Notes: generated by a model not told the origin, from the letters alone. DNA of 64,000 bases from Bacteroides xylanisolvens XB1A (GCF_000210075.1 NC_021017.1:2128917-2192916), one strand, 5' to 3'; shown: positions 17,616 to 27,828, numbered from the stretch's first letter. Translations and numbers: made by a program.

Positions 17616-18653
17616 TTATTTGGAAGAAGACTGGGAAGAGGCTTCCACCTCTACTTCCATACCATTCACCAAACGTGACTGTCCGGCAACTACCACCTGT
17701 GAGTTATCCGGTACACCGGATTTCAACTCATACTCCGTACCCATGCGTCTACCCAGTTCGACCTTATTATAAGATACTTTACCGTCTTTATAAACGAATA
17801 CATAACGGTCACCGGAACCTGCCTGCTTAACGATTGCCAAATCGGGAACAACGACGTTTTCTGCTGTACCGAAGTTCAATGTCGCACGGGCAAACATTCC
17901 CGGACGCACACGCTGGTCTTTATTATCCAGTCTGATCTCTACCTGGAATGTACGGGTAGTGGCATCTATGGTAGGGTAAATCAGATTGATGGTTCCTGTA
18001 AATACTTCATCGCCATATACATCGAGTTTCACGTCGACAGGAGTACCTTTTTTCACTTTCGTGAAGTAGGTTTCGGACACGTTAATCAGGAGTTTCACCG
18101 GAGTGATCTGTTCTACTACAAGTACGGGTTCTCCACCGCTGTACATATCGCCATTATCATAGTTGCGTGCAGTGACCACACCGTTGATAGGGCTTTGCAA
18201 AGAGGTATTCTCCAGCAGATTCTTATAAGCGGTTTTCTTCACATCGAGTTGCATCTTCGAAGCATCCCACTCTGATTTGGACGCACCGCCCACTTTATAT
18301 AATTCGTCAATACGGTTGAATTCTATTTCCTGATTATCTAGTTGCAGCTTCGTCTGTTTCAGGTTGGCTGCATCCATCTGCACAAGTTTCTGGCCTTTGG
18401 ATACGCGGTCGCCTACTTCCACAAAAATCTGGTCGATACGTACGGGAGACGAAGGGGCTATATTATTCTTTACTTCAGCTTCCACCGTCGCTGTGTAATC
18501 TTGTATTTGATCTACGGGACGGGCTTTTACGTCTGCCAGCTTCACAATGGGCTTCGCGTCCACATGTTCCGCAGCCGCTTTGTCTTTTCCACCTGTACAT
18601 GAGCCCATAAACACAGTTAACAGCAGGGCTACCAATTGGATACTTCTTTTCAT
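17616..18653 (-). CDS. RND periplasmic adaptor (membrane fusion protein), lipoprotein
   Basis: 345 residues with lipobox MGSC (Cys19). Residues 60-110 hold the first lipoyl half (SSPVRIDQIFVEVGDRVSKG), followed by a short alpha-hairpin, the second lipoyl half (SLQSPINGVVTARNYDNGD), a beta-barrel and a membrane-proximal domain ending GQSRLVNGMEVE. It bridges the pump and the outer-membrane channel. It lies 33 bases after the TolC-type gene and is followed by the pump gene. Confidence 0.93.
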   Translation of the reverse strand: MKRSIQLVALLLTVFMGSCTGGKDKAAAEHVDAKPIVKLADVKARPVDQIQDYTATVEAEVKNNIAPSSPVRIDQIFVEVGDRVSKGQKLVQMDAANLKQTKLQLDNQEIEFNRIDELYKVGGASKSEWDASKMQLDVKKTAYKNLLENTSLQSPINGVVTARNYDNGDMYSGGEPVLVVEQITPVKLLINVSETYFTKVKKGTPVDVKLDVYGDEVFTGTINLIYPTIDATTRTFQVEIRLDNKDQRVRPGMFARATLNFGTAENVVVPDLAIVKQAGSGDRYVFVYKDGKVSYNKVELGRRMGTEYELKSGVPDNSQVVVAGQSRLVNGMEVEVEASSQSSSK

Positions 18654-18686
18654 ATTCCTTAATTGTAATTTTTTAGTTGTCTATCT

Positions 18687-20033
18687 TTATTCTTTTCCCA
18701 GAACCTGATCGAGGTCTGCCTTAGCAACCAGGTAATCGTATATGGACTGATTATAGGTGAGTTGTGCCTGTGTCAGCGACACTTGGGAGCTGTTCAGTTC
18801 GAGCACCGTCCCCTTACCTACATCATAACGTTTTTCGGCAATCACTACCGCTTTCTTTGCCTGCATCACATTTTCCTTGTTACTGACTACCTGCTCTGTG
18901 CTGGCACTCATGTTATTGCGACAACTGACAATCTGCATATTCAATTGTCTTTCCGTATCGATACGGTTCCAATCGAGCTGGCGCATCTGTATACGGGCGG
19001 ATTTCACTTTCGTAAAGTTACTTGCCTTATATAAAGGTATACTAAGATTGAACATCAGGCTGGAACTGTTACTCCAGTTGTAATTGAAAAAATTGATATT
19101 CGGATTATACAGTGATTGATATTGGTAGGAGAAACTCATTGAAAGAGTCGGCATAAAGTTTGTCTTTAAAGACTTTACGTTCTTTTCAAGCAACTTCATG
19201 TTCAAGTCCAACTGCTTCATGGTGGTATTGTTGTCCAGATTTACATTTTCTTCTCTCAACTGGTTGGCAAACATGGCCGTCTCATAGTTGGTCAGACTAT
19301 CGTTAATCTTTATCTCCACATCGGCTGTGATCCCCATCAGGACTTTCAACTGCAACTTAGCCAAAGTCACCGCATTAGCTGCCGAAATCAAGTTCGGTTT
19401 AATACTGCGCATCTGCACTTCCGCACTGATCTTGTCATATTCGCTCACAGTTCCCTGCTGATATTTGGCATTCACCACATTGTAGTTATCTTCTGCCAGT
19501 TTATAACTGCCTTGAAGCACTTCATAGCTGTCCTGCGCAAGCATCAACTGATAATAAGCCTTGCTCACCTGATTCACGAGATCCAGTTTGGAAGCGCGTG
19601 ACTTCTCTACTGCCAGTTCAATATCCGTCTTTGTCATCGACATGGCACGATAAACGCCCGGCACAAAGAGTGGCAGATTAATACTCAACCCCGCATTAAC
19701 GGTGTTCGAACCGTCTTGCCCCATCTTGAACACGTTATCGTTCAATTTCATTTCAGCCGCTTTAATGGTATGGTCTACTGAACCGGCAATACTAGCCTCC
19801 GGCAACAGACTTTGCCAGGCTTCTTTACTGGCAACTTTCTTTAATGCAACTTCTTCTTCTGCCACTTTTATTGTCGGATTCTCATCCAATGCAATTTCCA
19901 GGGCTTTGTCTAAGGTTAAGGTTAGTATATTCTTCTCCGCCTGTGTGTCCTGCGCCTTTGCAAAACCAAATGCACAGAGTGCCACAGCTACCAGAAGAAT
20001 CTTCTTACCTGCCAATCTTTTCATCTTGTTCAT
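18687..20033 (-). CDS. TolC-family outer-membrane efflux protein
   Basis: A 448-residue protein with signal peptide (ILLVAVALCAFGFAKAQ). The two outer-membrane-factor repeats are visible; each starts with LTLDKALEIALDENPTI-like and AKLQLKVLMGI-like segments, and the end reads LDQVLGKE. It forms the trimeric channel of the efflux system. The order outer-membrane protein, adaptor, pump is common in Bacteroides. Confidence 0.93.
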   Translation of the reverse strand: MNKMKRLAGKKILLVAVALCAFGFAKAQDTQAEKNILTLTLDKALEIALDENPTIKVAEEEVALKKVASKEAWQSLLPEASIAGSVDHTIKAAEMKLNDNVFKMGQDGSNTVNAGLSINLPLFVPGVYRAMSMTKTDIELAVEKSRASKLDLVNQVSKAYYQLMLAQDSYEVLQGSYKLAEDNYNVVNAKYQQGTVSEYDKISAEVQMRSIKPNLISAANAVTLAKLQLKVLMGITADVEIKINDSLTNYETAMFANQLREENVNLDNNTTMKQLDLNMKLLEKNVKSLKTNFMPTLSMSFSYQYQSLYNPNINFFNYNWSNSSSLMFNLSIPLYKASNFTKVKSARIQMRQLDWNRIDTERQLNMQIVSCRNNMSASTEQVVSNKENVMQAKKAVVIAEKRYDVGKGTVLELNSSQVSLTQAQLTYNQSIYDYLVAKADLDQVLGKE

Positions 20034-20088
20034 AAACTGAATTTCTAATTTAATCTTACTTGTTTGTCAATAAAACCTCACTTTTGCT

Positions 20089-20739
20089 CTAATCTGCGAT
20101 GCGGTTCTTACGATATTCTTGTATAAAGTCTTCCAGTACCTTTGCTCCTTTTTCGGTGGAGATGCCGCGTATATAAGTAAACATGATGGATTCGTACACT
20201 TCAATAAAAGGATATTCATTGCAGATATCCGTATTCAGAAGTACGTCAAACTGCTCTCGTACCAGCAAATTAACGATAGCGAAGTTCACATCCGGACGAA
20301 AGATGCCCTGCTCTACTCCCGTCTTGAAGAAGGACATCGTTTTCTGCGAATCGCTGTCCTGCCGGTTCTTCATCATCTCATATACCTTCGGATATTTCTT
20401 GATGTCTTCAAAAAAGCGTTTATTCGTCTGATGGAACACCTCAATACTTTTCTGAAAGACTGCAAGTATTACCTCTAACACATTATGCGACTGTTCAAAG
20501 ATTTTCTGTAAGTACTTATCTCTGTCGGCCTGTGCCTTCAGTATACATTCTTTCAACAACGATTCTTTATCCGAAAAGACTTCATAGAGGGTACGTTTGG
20601 ATATTCCTAATGCTGCTGCAATGTCGTCCATCGTAATACTCTTGATGCCTTTTGAAGTAAAAGCTTCTGTTGCTGCCGTTATGATCCGTTCTCTTAACTC
20701 TACCCGTTGGGAAGCGTCTTTTCCATGCTCTGCCATCAT
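20089..20739 (-). CDS. TetR/AcrR-family regulator of the efflux operon
   Basis: About 216 residues. The N-terminal helix-turn-helix is clear (ITMDDIAAALGISKRTLYEVFSDKESLL); the ligand domain follows and is divergent, as usual. Of several in-frame ATGs, 20739 (MMAEHGKDASQ) was chosen because the promoter-like -7 box at 20804-20811 leaves almost no leader for the ATG at 20784. It is first in the operon, 55 bases ahead of the outer-membrane protein gene, so it probably represses its own operon and is released by a pump substrate. Confidence 0.88.
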   Translation of the reverse strand: MMAEHGKDASQRVELRERIITAATEAFTSKGIKSITMDDIAAALGISKRTLYEVFSDKESLLKECILKAQADRDKYLQKIFEQSHNVLEVILAVFQKSIEVFHQTNKRFFEDIKKYPKVYEMMKNRQDSDSQKTMSFFKTGVEQGIFRPDVNFAIVNLLVREQFDVLLNTDICNEYPFIEVYESIMFTYIRGISTEKGAKVLEDFIQEYRKNRIAD

Positions 20740-20803
20740 CCGTTTTTCTATTTTATTAAAATGCAGTTTTCGTTTTCTTTTCATTTCCAAAGGAAAAACG
20801 GAA

Positions 20804-20833
20804 CAAAGATATATAGAAAACTCAATTAACAAA
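20804..20833 (-). promoter_or_regulatory. Promoter of the efflux operon
   Basis: On the minus strand TTTG (20830-20833) is followed after 18 bases by TATCTTTG (20804-20811). Both match the Bacteroides -33/-7 pattern. A TetR operator is expected nearby, but no convincing palindrome was found. Confidence 0.65.
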
Positions 20834-21086
20834 TCAAGTTTCCTTCTATTTATAATGCATTTGGGAATTATTATCATTCAATAGAGTAAAATGAAAACAA
20901 GTGTTAATAGGAAATACGGAACAAACATAGGGCAAAGGTAGGAATGAGGGGAATACGAAGTAAAGTTTTATCGCCGGCAGAGGGATTATAATCGACCAAT
21001 GCCGGATAAATGTCGATAGAATCAACACTTACCCGGCAACAACAGTCACCATTATTAACGAAAAGCGAAAAAGGGTTGGTTTATGG

Positions 21087-22586
21087 TCAATAGTCAATTT
21101 GTGTCCTCTTCAGGAAGGCGACTGTTTTATGTATCTCCTTGTACATCACGATATCATCTTTCACAAAAGGCACTTCTTTCCGATAGGCATGAAGGAAACG
21201 TTCAAGAACGGGAGAAGTTTTCAGCGGACGACGGAAGTCAATGCCTTGTGCAGCATTCATCAGTTCGATGGCAAGGATATGTTCCAGGTTGTCCATCACT
21301 TTATAAAGTTTGGTAGCGGCGTTGGCGCCCATGCTTACGTGGTCTTCCTGTCCGTTGGAGGAGACGATGGAGTCGCTCGAAGCCGCATAGCAGTACATTT
21401 TATTCTGGCTGACCATCGAAGCGGCGGCATATTGCGGAATCATGAAGCCGGAGTTCAGACCGGGGTTGGCAACCAGGAATTCAGGTAGTCCGCGGAGTCC
21501 CATAATCAGTTGGGAGACACGGCGTTCGGAGATATTTCCCAATTCGGCCAAAGCGATGGCAAGGAAGTCATAAGAGATGGCAAGCGGTTGCCCGTGGAAG
21601 TTTCCGCCGGAGATGATCCGGTCTTCATCGGGGAAGATGGTGGGGTTGTCCGTGACGGAATTGATTTCAGTCAGCAATACGGAGGCAACGTAGCGGATGG
21701 CGTCTTTCGTGGCACCGTGTACCTGCGGGATGCAGCGGAAGGAATAGGGATCTTGAACGTGTTCTTTGTGACGTTCGATAAGTTCGCTACCGGCCAGTAG
21801 TTTGCGGAAGGCTTCGCCTGTCTCGATTTGTCCCTGATGGGGGCGGATTTGCTGGATGCAGTCCATAAACGGGTCGATACGACCATCAAAGGCTTCGAGG
21901 GAAAGGGCGGCTATGAGGTCGGCTTTTTTTGAGAGGCGGAAGGCTTTGAGCATAGCGAATACACCGTTGGCGCTCATAAATTGGGTGCCGTTGAGCAGGG
22001 CCAGTCCTTCTTTACTCATTAGTTTGACGGGTTCCCAGCCGAATTCGTCAAGTACGCTGATGGCTTCGCACTTTTTCCCTTTATAGTAGACATCGCCGAC
22101 ACCAATCAGGGGGAGGAAAAGATTGGCGAGCGGAGCAAGGTCGCCGGAGGCTCCAAGGGAGCCACGGTCATAGACGATAGGCATGACGTCATTGTTGAAG
22201 AAGTCGAGGATGCGCTGCACGGTGATTACTTGTACGCCGCTATGTCCCAATGAGAGGGCGTGGGCTTTGAGAAGCATCATCAGTTTGATGATGACGGGGC
22301 GGATTTCTTCGCCTACGCTGCAAGCATGGCTTTTTATCAGGTTCTCCTGAAGCGTACCGAGTTCGTCGGGAGATATATTTTTGGTACATAAAGAGCCGAA
22401 ACCGGTTGTTATACCGTACAGCGGTTCTTCGGAAGAAGCTATTTTGTGGTCGAGATAGTCACGACATTTCTGGATGCGCAACTTGGCTTCGGGAGCTAGT
22501 TCCAGTTTTAGGTTTTCGTTGATAATTCGTTCGATGATTTCGAAGGTCAATGCTCCGGAACCGATATGATATACATTCTTACTCAT
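21087..22586 (-). CDS. hutH: Histidine ammonia-lyase
   Basis: A 499-residue enzyme that deaminates L-histidine to urocanate, the first step of the pathway. GSLGASGDLAPLANL contains the Ala-Ser-Gly triad that cyclises to the MIO cofactor. YGITTGFGSL near the front and QDPYSFRCIPQVHG are other signature blocks. Its ATG overlaps the stop of the cyclodeaminase gene by four bases, and it is the last gene of the operon. Confidence 0.97.
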   Translation of the reverse strand: MSKNVYHIGSGALTFEIIERIINENLKLELAPEAKLRIQKCRDYLDHKIASSEEPLYGITTGFGSLCTKNISPDELGTLQENLIKSHACSVGEEIRPVIIKLMMLLKAHALSLGHSGVQVITVQRILDFFNNDVMPIVYDRGSLGASGDLAPLANLFLPLIGVGDVYYKGKKCEAISVLDEFGWEPVKLMSKEGLALLNGTQFMSANGVFAMLKAFRLSKKADLIAALSLEAFDGRIDPFMDCIQQIRPHQGQIETGEAFRKLLAGSELIERHKEHVQDPYSFRCIPQVHGATKDAIRYVASVLLTEINSVTDNPTIFPDEDRIISGGNFHGQPLAISYDFLAIALAELGNISERRVSQLIMGLRGLPEFLVANPGLNSGFMIPQYAAASMVSQNKMYCYAASSDSIVSSNGQEDHVSMGANAATKLYKVMDNLEHILAIELMNAAQGIDFRRPLKTSPVLERFLHAYRKEVPFVKDDIVMYKEIHKTVAFLKRTQIDY

Positions 22587-23212
22587 ACGCGCAAGTCTTG
22601 ATTTACGGCATCCAACAATTCTTTTTCTCTCCAGCAGGCGGTTTGCTCGATTGTATCGGCTTCGGTTTGCAGTTGGAAGACAAAATCTCTGTCTTTGAGC
22701 GAACCGAGGTTGATACGGACGTTCAGCAAGGCTCCCAATACGGCAGAACGGGCGGCCATCATGGCTACACAGGCATCTGTGACGGCATTGCGGTTGCCCA
22801 AGCGGGCAACATCTGCTATGACGGACATCATATCCAGGGCTTTGCGGGCTACTTCCAACGGAACGAGGGCGGCTTGTTTGGTTGCTTCCTGAATGGCGGC
22901 ACTTCGCGCGGCTTTCTCTTCGTCGGTTGTTTTAGGAAGTTTGAAGCAGGCAAAGACTTCGTTGTAGGCAGCGGAATCTTTATCGATAAGTGCAATAAAT
23001 TCGTCCAGCAGACGGAGGGTGATAGTTTGTGCGTGCTGCATTACTTCTTCACTGGCTTCGTATCCCTTTTTTCCTACGGTGAGCCGTGCTACCATTGTGG
23101 AAAGGGCGGAAGCCAGTGCTCCATCCAAAGCGGCAATACTACCTCCACCGGGTACAGGATCGCTGCAAGCTACTTTATCTAAGAAATCTTTTACGGTTAA
23201 ATCTGCTAACAT
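22583..23212 (-). CDS. Formimidoyl-tetrahydrofolate cyclodeaminase
   Basis: A 209-residue all-helical protein matching the cyclodeaminase domain, with the conserved loop CSDPVPGGGSIAAL and the GKKGYE segment. It converts 5-formimino-THF to 5,10-methenyl-THF and ammonia, recycling the folate used by the formiminotransferase encoded upstream. In mammals the two activities are fused; here they are separate genes. The ATG at 23212 (MLADLTVKDFL) is the family-like start; an ATG 13 codons earlier is less likely. Confidence 0.9.
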   Translation of the reverse strand: MLADLTVKDFLDKVACSDPVPGGGSIAALDGALASALSTMVARLTVGKKGYEASEEVMQHAQTITLRLLDEFIALIDKDSAAYNEVFACFKLPKTTDEEKAARSAAIQEATKQAALVPLEVARKALDMMSVIADVARLGNRNAVTDACVAMMAARSAVLGALLNVRINLGSLKDRDFVFQLQTEADTIEQTACWREKELLDAVNQDLRV

Positions 23213-23254
23213 GGTATTTTGTTTTAAGTGATTAATGAATGAGTTGGTCAACTA

Positions 23255-24508
23255 TTAAGCGACGGGATATAACATGCCACCTTTAATAGTCATGATTACA
23301 CAGTTCATGCCTATATAATAAGGTAGAATATGATAGTTGTTGGAATTGAGGACGATAAAATCGCCTTGTTTGCCTACTTCGATGCTTCCAATCCGGTTGG
23401 CTCGCTGAAGGGCGGCAGCTCCGTTCAGGGTCAGGGCGGTGATGGTTTCTTCGATGCTCATTTTCATATAGATGCAGGCCAGAGCAATGGTCAGCGGGAT
23501 AGAACCGGAGAAACAACTGCCGGGATTCAGGTCGGTGGCAAGTGCTACCGCACAGCCGGAGTCAATCATTTCACGACCGCGTGCGTAGGGTTCTTTCAGA
23601 GCAAAAGCTGTCAAAGGTAACAGGGTGGCTACTACTCCGGCATCGGCCATTGCACGGATGCCGGCATCGGAAGCGTGCAGGAGGTGATCGGCAGACAGTG
23701 CTCCCAGTTCGGCTGCCAGTTCAGCTCCACCGAGGGAGACGATTTCGTCAGCGTGGAGTTTCAACAGAAAGCCGTGTTCCTTGGCTGCCTGAAGCAGGCG
23801 GCGGGACTGTTCGATAGAGAAAACGCCTTGTTCGCAAAAGACATCACAACATTCTGCCAGTTCGCTGTCACGGACAAGGGGAAGCATTTCACGAATCAGG
23901 AAGTCGATGTATTCGTCGCTTCTTCCTGCATATTCTTCGGGAAGGGCATGGGCACCGAGAAAGGTGGAGACTATATCGACACGTTTATGCTCGGTGTTGT
24001 TCAGGCTGCGCATTACCTTTAGCTGTAATAGTTCGGTTTCCCGATCCAGTCCGTAGCCGCTTTTACCTTCTACGGTGGTTACGCCCATTGTGCTCATTCT
24101 TTTCAGAAAGCCTTCAGCTGCTGAACGAAGTTTCAGGAGGTTCATTTGCCGGGTGGCTTTTACGGTGCTTGCAATTCCGCCTCCCCGCTCCATAATCGAC
24201 ATATAGCTTTCGCCGTTCAGACGCCAGGAGAATTCTTCGGAACGTTCTCCGCCAAACACGAAATGGGTATGGGAATCGACGAAGCCGGGCAAGAGGCAGT
24301 GTCCGCGAGCATTATAATGCCAGTAGTGTTGATAGTAACCGTCGCGGTCTTCGCCACGGTTTTCACCAACGTAGGTGATGACTCCTTTGGTGACTTCCAC
24401 GGTTCCGTTCTCTATGACTTGCAGTTGGGACATTTCTTCGCCTTTACGGGCGGAAAAGCCGATGGGAGTTACAATACGGGCATTGAATATGATTAGGTTT
24501 TCACTCAT
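23255..24508 (-). CDS. hutI: Imidazolonepropionase
   Basis: A 417-residue metal-dependent amidohydrolase. PGFVDSHTHFVFGG gives the HxH metal site, KLHADEI and SADHLLHASD further histidines, and ATDLNPGS the catalytic aspartate. It opens the ring of imidazolone-5-propionate to give N-formimino-glutamate, the third step of histidine breakdown. It sits between the two folate-linked genes of the operon. Confidence 0.95.
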   Translation of the reverse strand: MSENLIIFNARIVTPIGFSARKGEEMSQLQVIENGTVEVTKGVITYVGENRGEDRDGYYQHYWHYNARGHCLLPGFVDSHTHFVFGGERSEEFSWRLNGESYMSIMERGGGIASTVKATRQMNLLKLRSAAEGFLKRMSTMGVTTVEGKSGYGLDRETELLQLKVMRSLNNTEHKRVDIVSTFLGAHALPEEYAGRSDEYIDFLIREMLPLVRDSELAECCDVFCEQGVFSIEQSRRLLQAAKEHGFLLKLHADEIVSLGGAELAAELGALSADHLLHASDAGIRAMADAGVVATLLPLTAFALKEPYARGREMIDSGCAVALATDLNPGSCFSGSIPLTIALACIYMKMSIEETITALTLNGAAALQRANRIGSIEVGKQGDFIVLNSNNYHILPYYIGMNCVIMTIKGGMLYPVA

Positions 24509-24646
24509 AAATTATCCGAATTATCTTGGTTTATTCTTGTTTCATTCATCCTGCTTCTTGATCCGTTGTTTTTTATCAGGGCAGGTTCCCCTGTAAACAT
24601 CCGTTCTGATTTGGATTGAATATTCGCTAACATATTTCTTTACCGG

Positions 24647-25549
24647 CTATTCCATGATACGGGCTTCCAAGACTTGCTGCATGGAAAAGTTTTCGAGTCC
24701 GAGATAGTAGGAAGCTGTATCAATCAGGGCTTCCATCGGTACGAGGCCAATGATTTCACTACCGACAATCGTAACACCATAGCGGCGAGCTTCGATACGT
24801 ACCAGTTCGAAGGCGCGGTAAAGAGCAGTACGGGTATAGTCGGTCATGTTTATGGATACCTGGGTGATGTTTCTCTCCTTTAGCTCCACTCCCATTGCTT
24901 TCACATAACGGAGCCCTCCGTTGATATGGCGGATATTCTTTGCTATCTTGGTAGCTATTTCCAGATTGTCCGTACTAAGATTGATATTATAGGCTACAAG
25001 CGGCATACGAGCTCCGATGGCGACTGTACCTGCGGTTGGATGACGTTCGGCAGGTCCGAAATCTGGTTGCCATTCGGGTAGTTTGATTTTTTCGGCCATG
25101 CCTTCAAATTCTCCTTTACGGACGGAAGCGAGATTCTCCCGATGCGGCGCAGTTGCGGACTTCTCATACAGGAAGACAGGAAGATGATAGATCTCGGCTA
25201 CTTTTGCGGCTACTTTCTTGGATAGTTCGATGGCTTCTTCCATGCTGGTATTCTTAATCGGGATGAAAGGGATGACATCGACTGCTCCCATACGGGGATG
25301 TTGCCCGGTATGCTGATTCAGGTCTATCAAACGGACAGCCACACCGACGGCTTCAACGATTGCTTCGTACAGAGCTTCCGGCTCGCCGACAAGGGTTACA
25401 ACCAAACGGTTATGGTCTTCATCATTACTGTAATCAAGCAGTTTTACTCCGGCCTTAATACGGAAAGGGGCTACTATCTGATCTATTTTCTCTAAATCAC
25501 GTCCCTCGCTAAAATTGGGGACGCATTCAATAATTTTATTCCAACTCAT
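24647..25549 (-). CDS. ftcD: Glutamate formimidoyltransferase
   Basis: A 300-residue enzyme with the family opening IIECVPNFSEGRD and the catalytic-histidine segment HPRMGAVDVIPF. It moves the formimino group from formimino-glutamate to tetrahydrofolate, releasing glutamate. It corresponds to the transferase half of mammalian FTCD. The 138 bases between it and hutI contain no gene. Confidence 0.95.
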   Translation of the reverse strand: MSWNKIIECVPNFSEGRDLEKIDQIVAPFRIKAGVKLLDYSNDEDHNRLVVTLVGEPEALYEAIVEAVGVAVRLIDLNQHTGQHPRMGAVDVIPFIPIKNTSMEEAIELSKKVAAKVAEIYHLPVFLYEKSATAPHRENLASVRKGEFEGMAEKIKLPEWQPDFGPAERHPTAGTVAIGARMPLVAYNINLSTDNLEIATKIAKNIRHINGGLRYVKAMGVELKERNITQVSINMTDYTRTALYRAFELVRIEARRYGVTIVGSEIIGLVPMEALIDTASYYLGLENFSMQQVLEARIME

Positions 25550-25719
25550 ATCAAATATCTACTATTATAGAGGTTATATTCAACTGGATAACTATATGTT
25601 TTACATTAAACAAGTGCTCTTGCCCAATAGTCCTTATATAATCAAGCACGGTTCACACGAGTTTCATACCGAATCACCGCATGGTTTATACTAAACAGCT
25701 ATATGTTTAAACAGTCCAT

Positions 25720-25770
25720 ATATTATGGGAATTTATTCTCTCATATTAAGAGAATAAATTCCCATAATAT
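25720..25770 (-). terminator. Long hairpin between hutU and ftcD
   Basis: Perfect 22-base arms (ATATTATGGGAATTTATTCTCT is the left arm at 25720-25741, its complement at 25749-25770) enclose a seven-base loop and begin seven bases after the hutU stop. There is no T-run beyond it on the minus strand, so it may stabilise the hutU message or act as an RNase III site more than as a full terminator. Confidence 0.6.
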
Positions 25771-25776
25771 GTGATA

Positions 25777-27774
25777 CTATTTTCCCACAATATATGGGAC
25801 TATCTTCTTTATAAGTTCTTCGTCTGCTACATACGGCATTGTTATCTGATAGTCTCTTGCATGGGAGTCATTAAATGCTTCGCTTGTCTCCATCGCATGC
25901 GGATTACGCGCCCATGAGCGACGGGCTACTCCGCCCATCACATCCCAGAGCATTGCCGAACGAAGTATTTCATCTACCCGTTCGCTACCGTCGCATACCA
26001 TACCGAAGCCGCCATTGACTGCTTTGCCAATACCGACTCCCCCACCATTGTGCAAAGCTACCAGGCTCATTCCGCGGGCACAATTTCCGGCAAAACATTG
26101 CACAGCCATATCTGCCATCACATTGCTTCCGTCTTTGATATTCGATGTCTCCCGGAAAGGAGAATCCGTTCCGCTTACATCGTGATGGTCTCGTCCCAGC
26201 ATGATAGGACCTACTTCGCCCCGGCGGACCATCTCATTGAAACGGAGGGCTATGTTCATTCTCCCAACTGCATCCTGATACAGAATACGTGCCTGTGTAC
26301 CCACCACGAGCTGATTCTTTTCGGCATCCCGTATCCAGTTGTAATTGTCAAGATCCTGACCGCGCCGATTGACGTCGATACATTCCATAGCTGCGTGGTC
26401 TGTTTTTATCAGATCTTCGTGTTTGCCACTCAAGCAAACCCATCTGAACGGACCGTAGCCATAATCAAAGAGTTGGGGTCCCATAATATCTTCAACATAG
26501 CTTGGCCAGATAAATCCGTCCTTTTCATCAACACCATTACGGGAAATTTCTTTTACTCCGGCATCGTATATAGCTTTCATGAAGGAGTTTCCATAATCAA
26601 AGAAATAAGTTCCGCGGGCTACGAGTTTCTTAATAACTTCGAAATGACGATGCAAGGATATATCTACCAAGTGACGGAATTGTTCCGGAGATTCGTGAAG
26701 AAGGCGTGTGCGTTCTTCAAAAGTTAGTCCGACAGGGCAGTAACCGCCTTCGTAAACGGCATGACAGGAGGTTTGATCGGATAATAATTCAATAGGAATT
26801 CTTTCGCGTTCGGCATATTCGAGCAGATCTACGACATTGCCGTGATAGGCTATCGAGCAGGGTTCACGACGTTGCATTGCTTGAGATGCCATCCGGTATG
26901 CTTCGGCTATATCCGCAGTCACGTGTCCCACCCATCCCTGGCGGTGGCGGGTTTCAATACGCGAACTATCTACTTCGGCTATGATGGAGACTGCTCCTGC
27001 TATCTCCGCCGCTTTGGGTTGTGCGCCGCTCATTCCTCCCAAGCCGGAAGATACAAATAAATGTCCCCGCAGATCCTGATCTTGGGGAATCCCCAGTTTC
27101 AATCGCCCGGCATTGAGGAGGGTATTGAAAGTGCCATGCACAATTCCTTGAGGACCGATATACATCCAGCCGCCAGCGGTCATTTGCCCGTAATTGGCAA
27201 CTCCCATCTGGGCAGCAATATGCCAATCATGTTGATTGTCGAATTGCCCGATCATCATCGAATTGGTTATTATAACGCGGGGAGCATCGGGACGGGAGCG
27301 GAAAAGCCCTAATGGATGTCCGGACTCAATAACCAGCGTCTGTTCTTGGGTAAGTTCTTCGAGGTATTGTTTTATCAGCCGATATTGCATCCAGTTTTGA
27401 CAGACTTGTCCGGTTTCACCGTAAGTGACTAGTTCGTAGGGATATAATGCTATATCGAAGCAAAGGTTATTGTCAATCATTACCTGAAAAGCTTTGCCTT
27501 CAATGCATTGTCCCCGATATTCATCAATCGGTTTGGCTTTCAAGTCGCCGGCAGGACGGAAACGGTATCCGTAAATCCGCCCGCGAGTGCGTAGCTCTTC
27601 CATCAATTCAGGAGCCAATTGTTCGTGCCACTCGGTAGGAATATAACGCAAAGCGTTTTTTAATGCAGTGATTGTCTGCGCCGGGGTAAGTGTATAACCA
27701 CGGTCGGGAGCTCTCCGGATACCTTCTACAAAATCCGGATAAGGAGGTAGTGTGTTGCCAAGAGTTATTCTCAT
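25777..27774 (-). CDS. hutU: Urocanate hydratase, long form
   Basis: A 665-residue enzyme, about 110 residues longer than the proteobacterial form, a size usual for Bacteroidetes. SSGLGGMSGAQPKAAEIAG is the NAD-binding glycine-rich segment and FAGNCARGMSLVALHNGG is the conserved C-terminal block. It hydrates urocanate to imidazolone-propionate using tightly bound NAD+. It is the first gene of the operon and ends just before a long hairpin. Confidence 0.95.
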   Translation of the reverse strand: MRITLGNTLPPYPDFVEGIRRAPDRGYTLTPAQTITALKNALRYIPTEWHEQLAPELMEELRTRGRIYGYRFRPAGDLKAKPIDEYRGQCIEGKAFQVMIDNNLCFDIALYPYELVTYGETGQVCQNWMQYRLIKQYLEELTQEQTLVIESGHPLGLFRSRPDAPRVIITNSMMIGQFDNQHDWHIAAQMGVANYGQMTAGGWMYIGPQGIVHGTFNTLLNAGRLKLGIPQDQDLRGHLFVSSGLGGMSGAQPKAAEIAGAVSIIAEVDSSRIETRHRQGWVGHVTADIAEAYRMASQAMQRREPCSIAYHGNVVDLLEYAERERIPIELLSDQTSCHAVYEGGYCPVGLTFEERTRLLHESPEQFRHLVDISLHRHFEVIKKLVARGTYFFDYGNSFMKAIYDAGVKEISRNGVDEKDGFIWPSYVEDIMGPQLFDYGYGPFRWVCLSGKHEDLIKTDHAAMECIDVNRRGQDLDNYNWIRDAEKNQLVVGTQARILYQDAVGRMNIALRFNEMVRRGEVGPIMLGRDHHDVSGTDSPFRETSNIKDGSNVMADMAVQCFAGNCARGMSLVALHNGGGVGIGKAVNGGFGMVCDGSERVDEILRSAMLWDVMGGVARRSWARNPHAMETSEAFNDSHARDYQITMPYVADEELIKKIVPYIVGK

Positions 27775-27828
27775 AATAAACAGAATTAAGGATTACAAAC
27801 TGTAAGCAATACAGTCTTATAACTCTTC

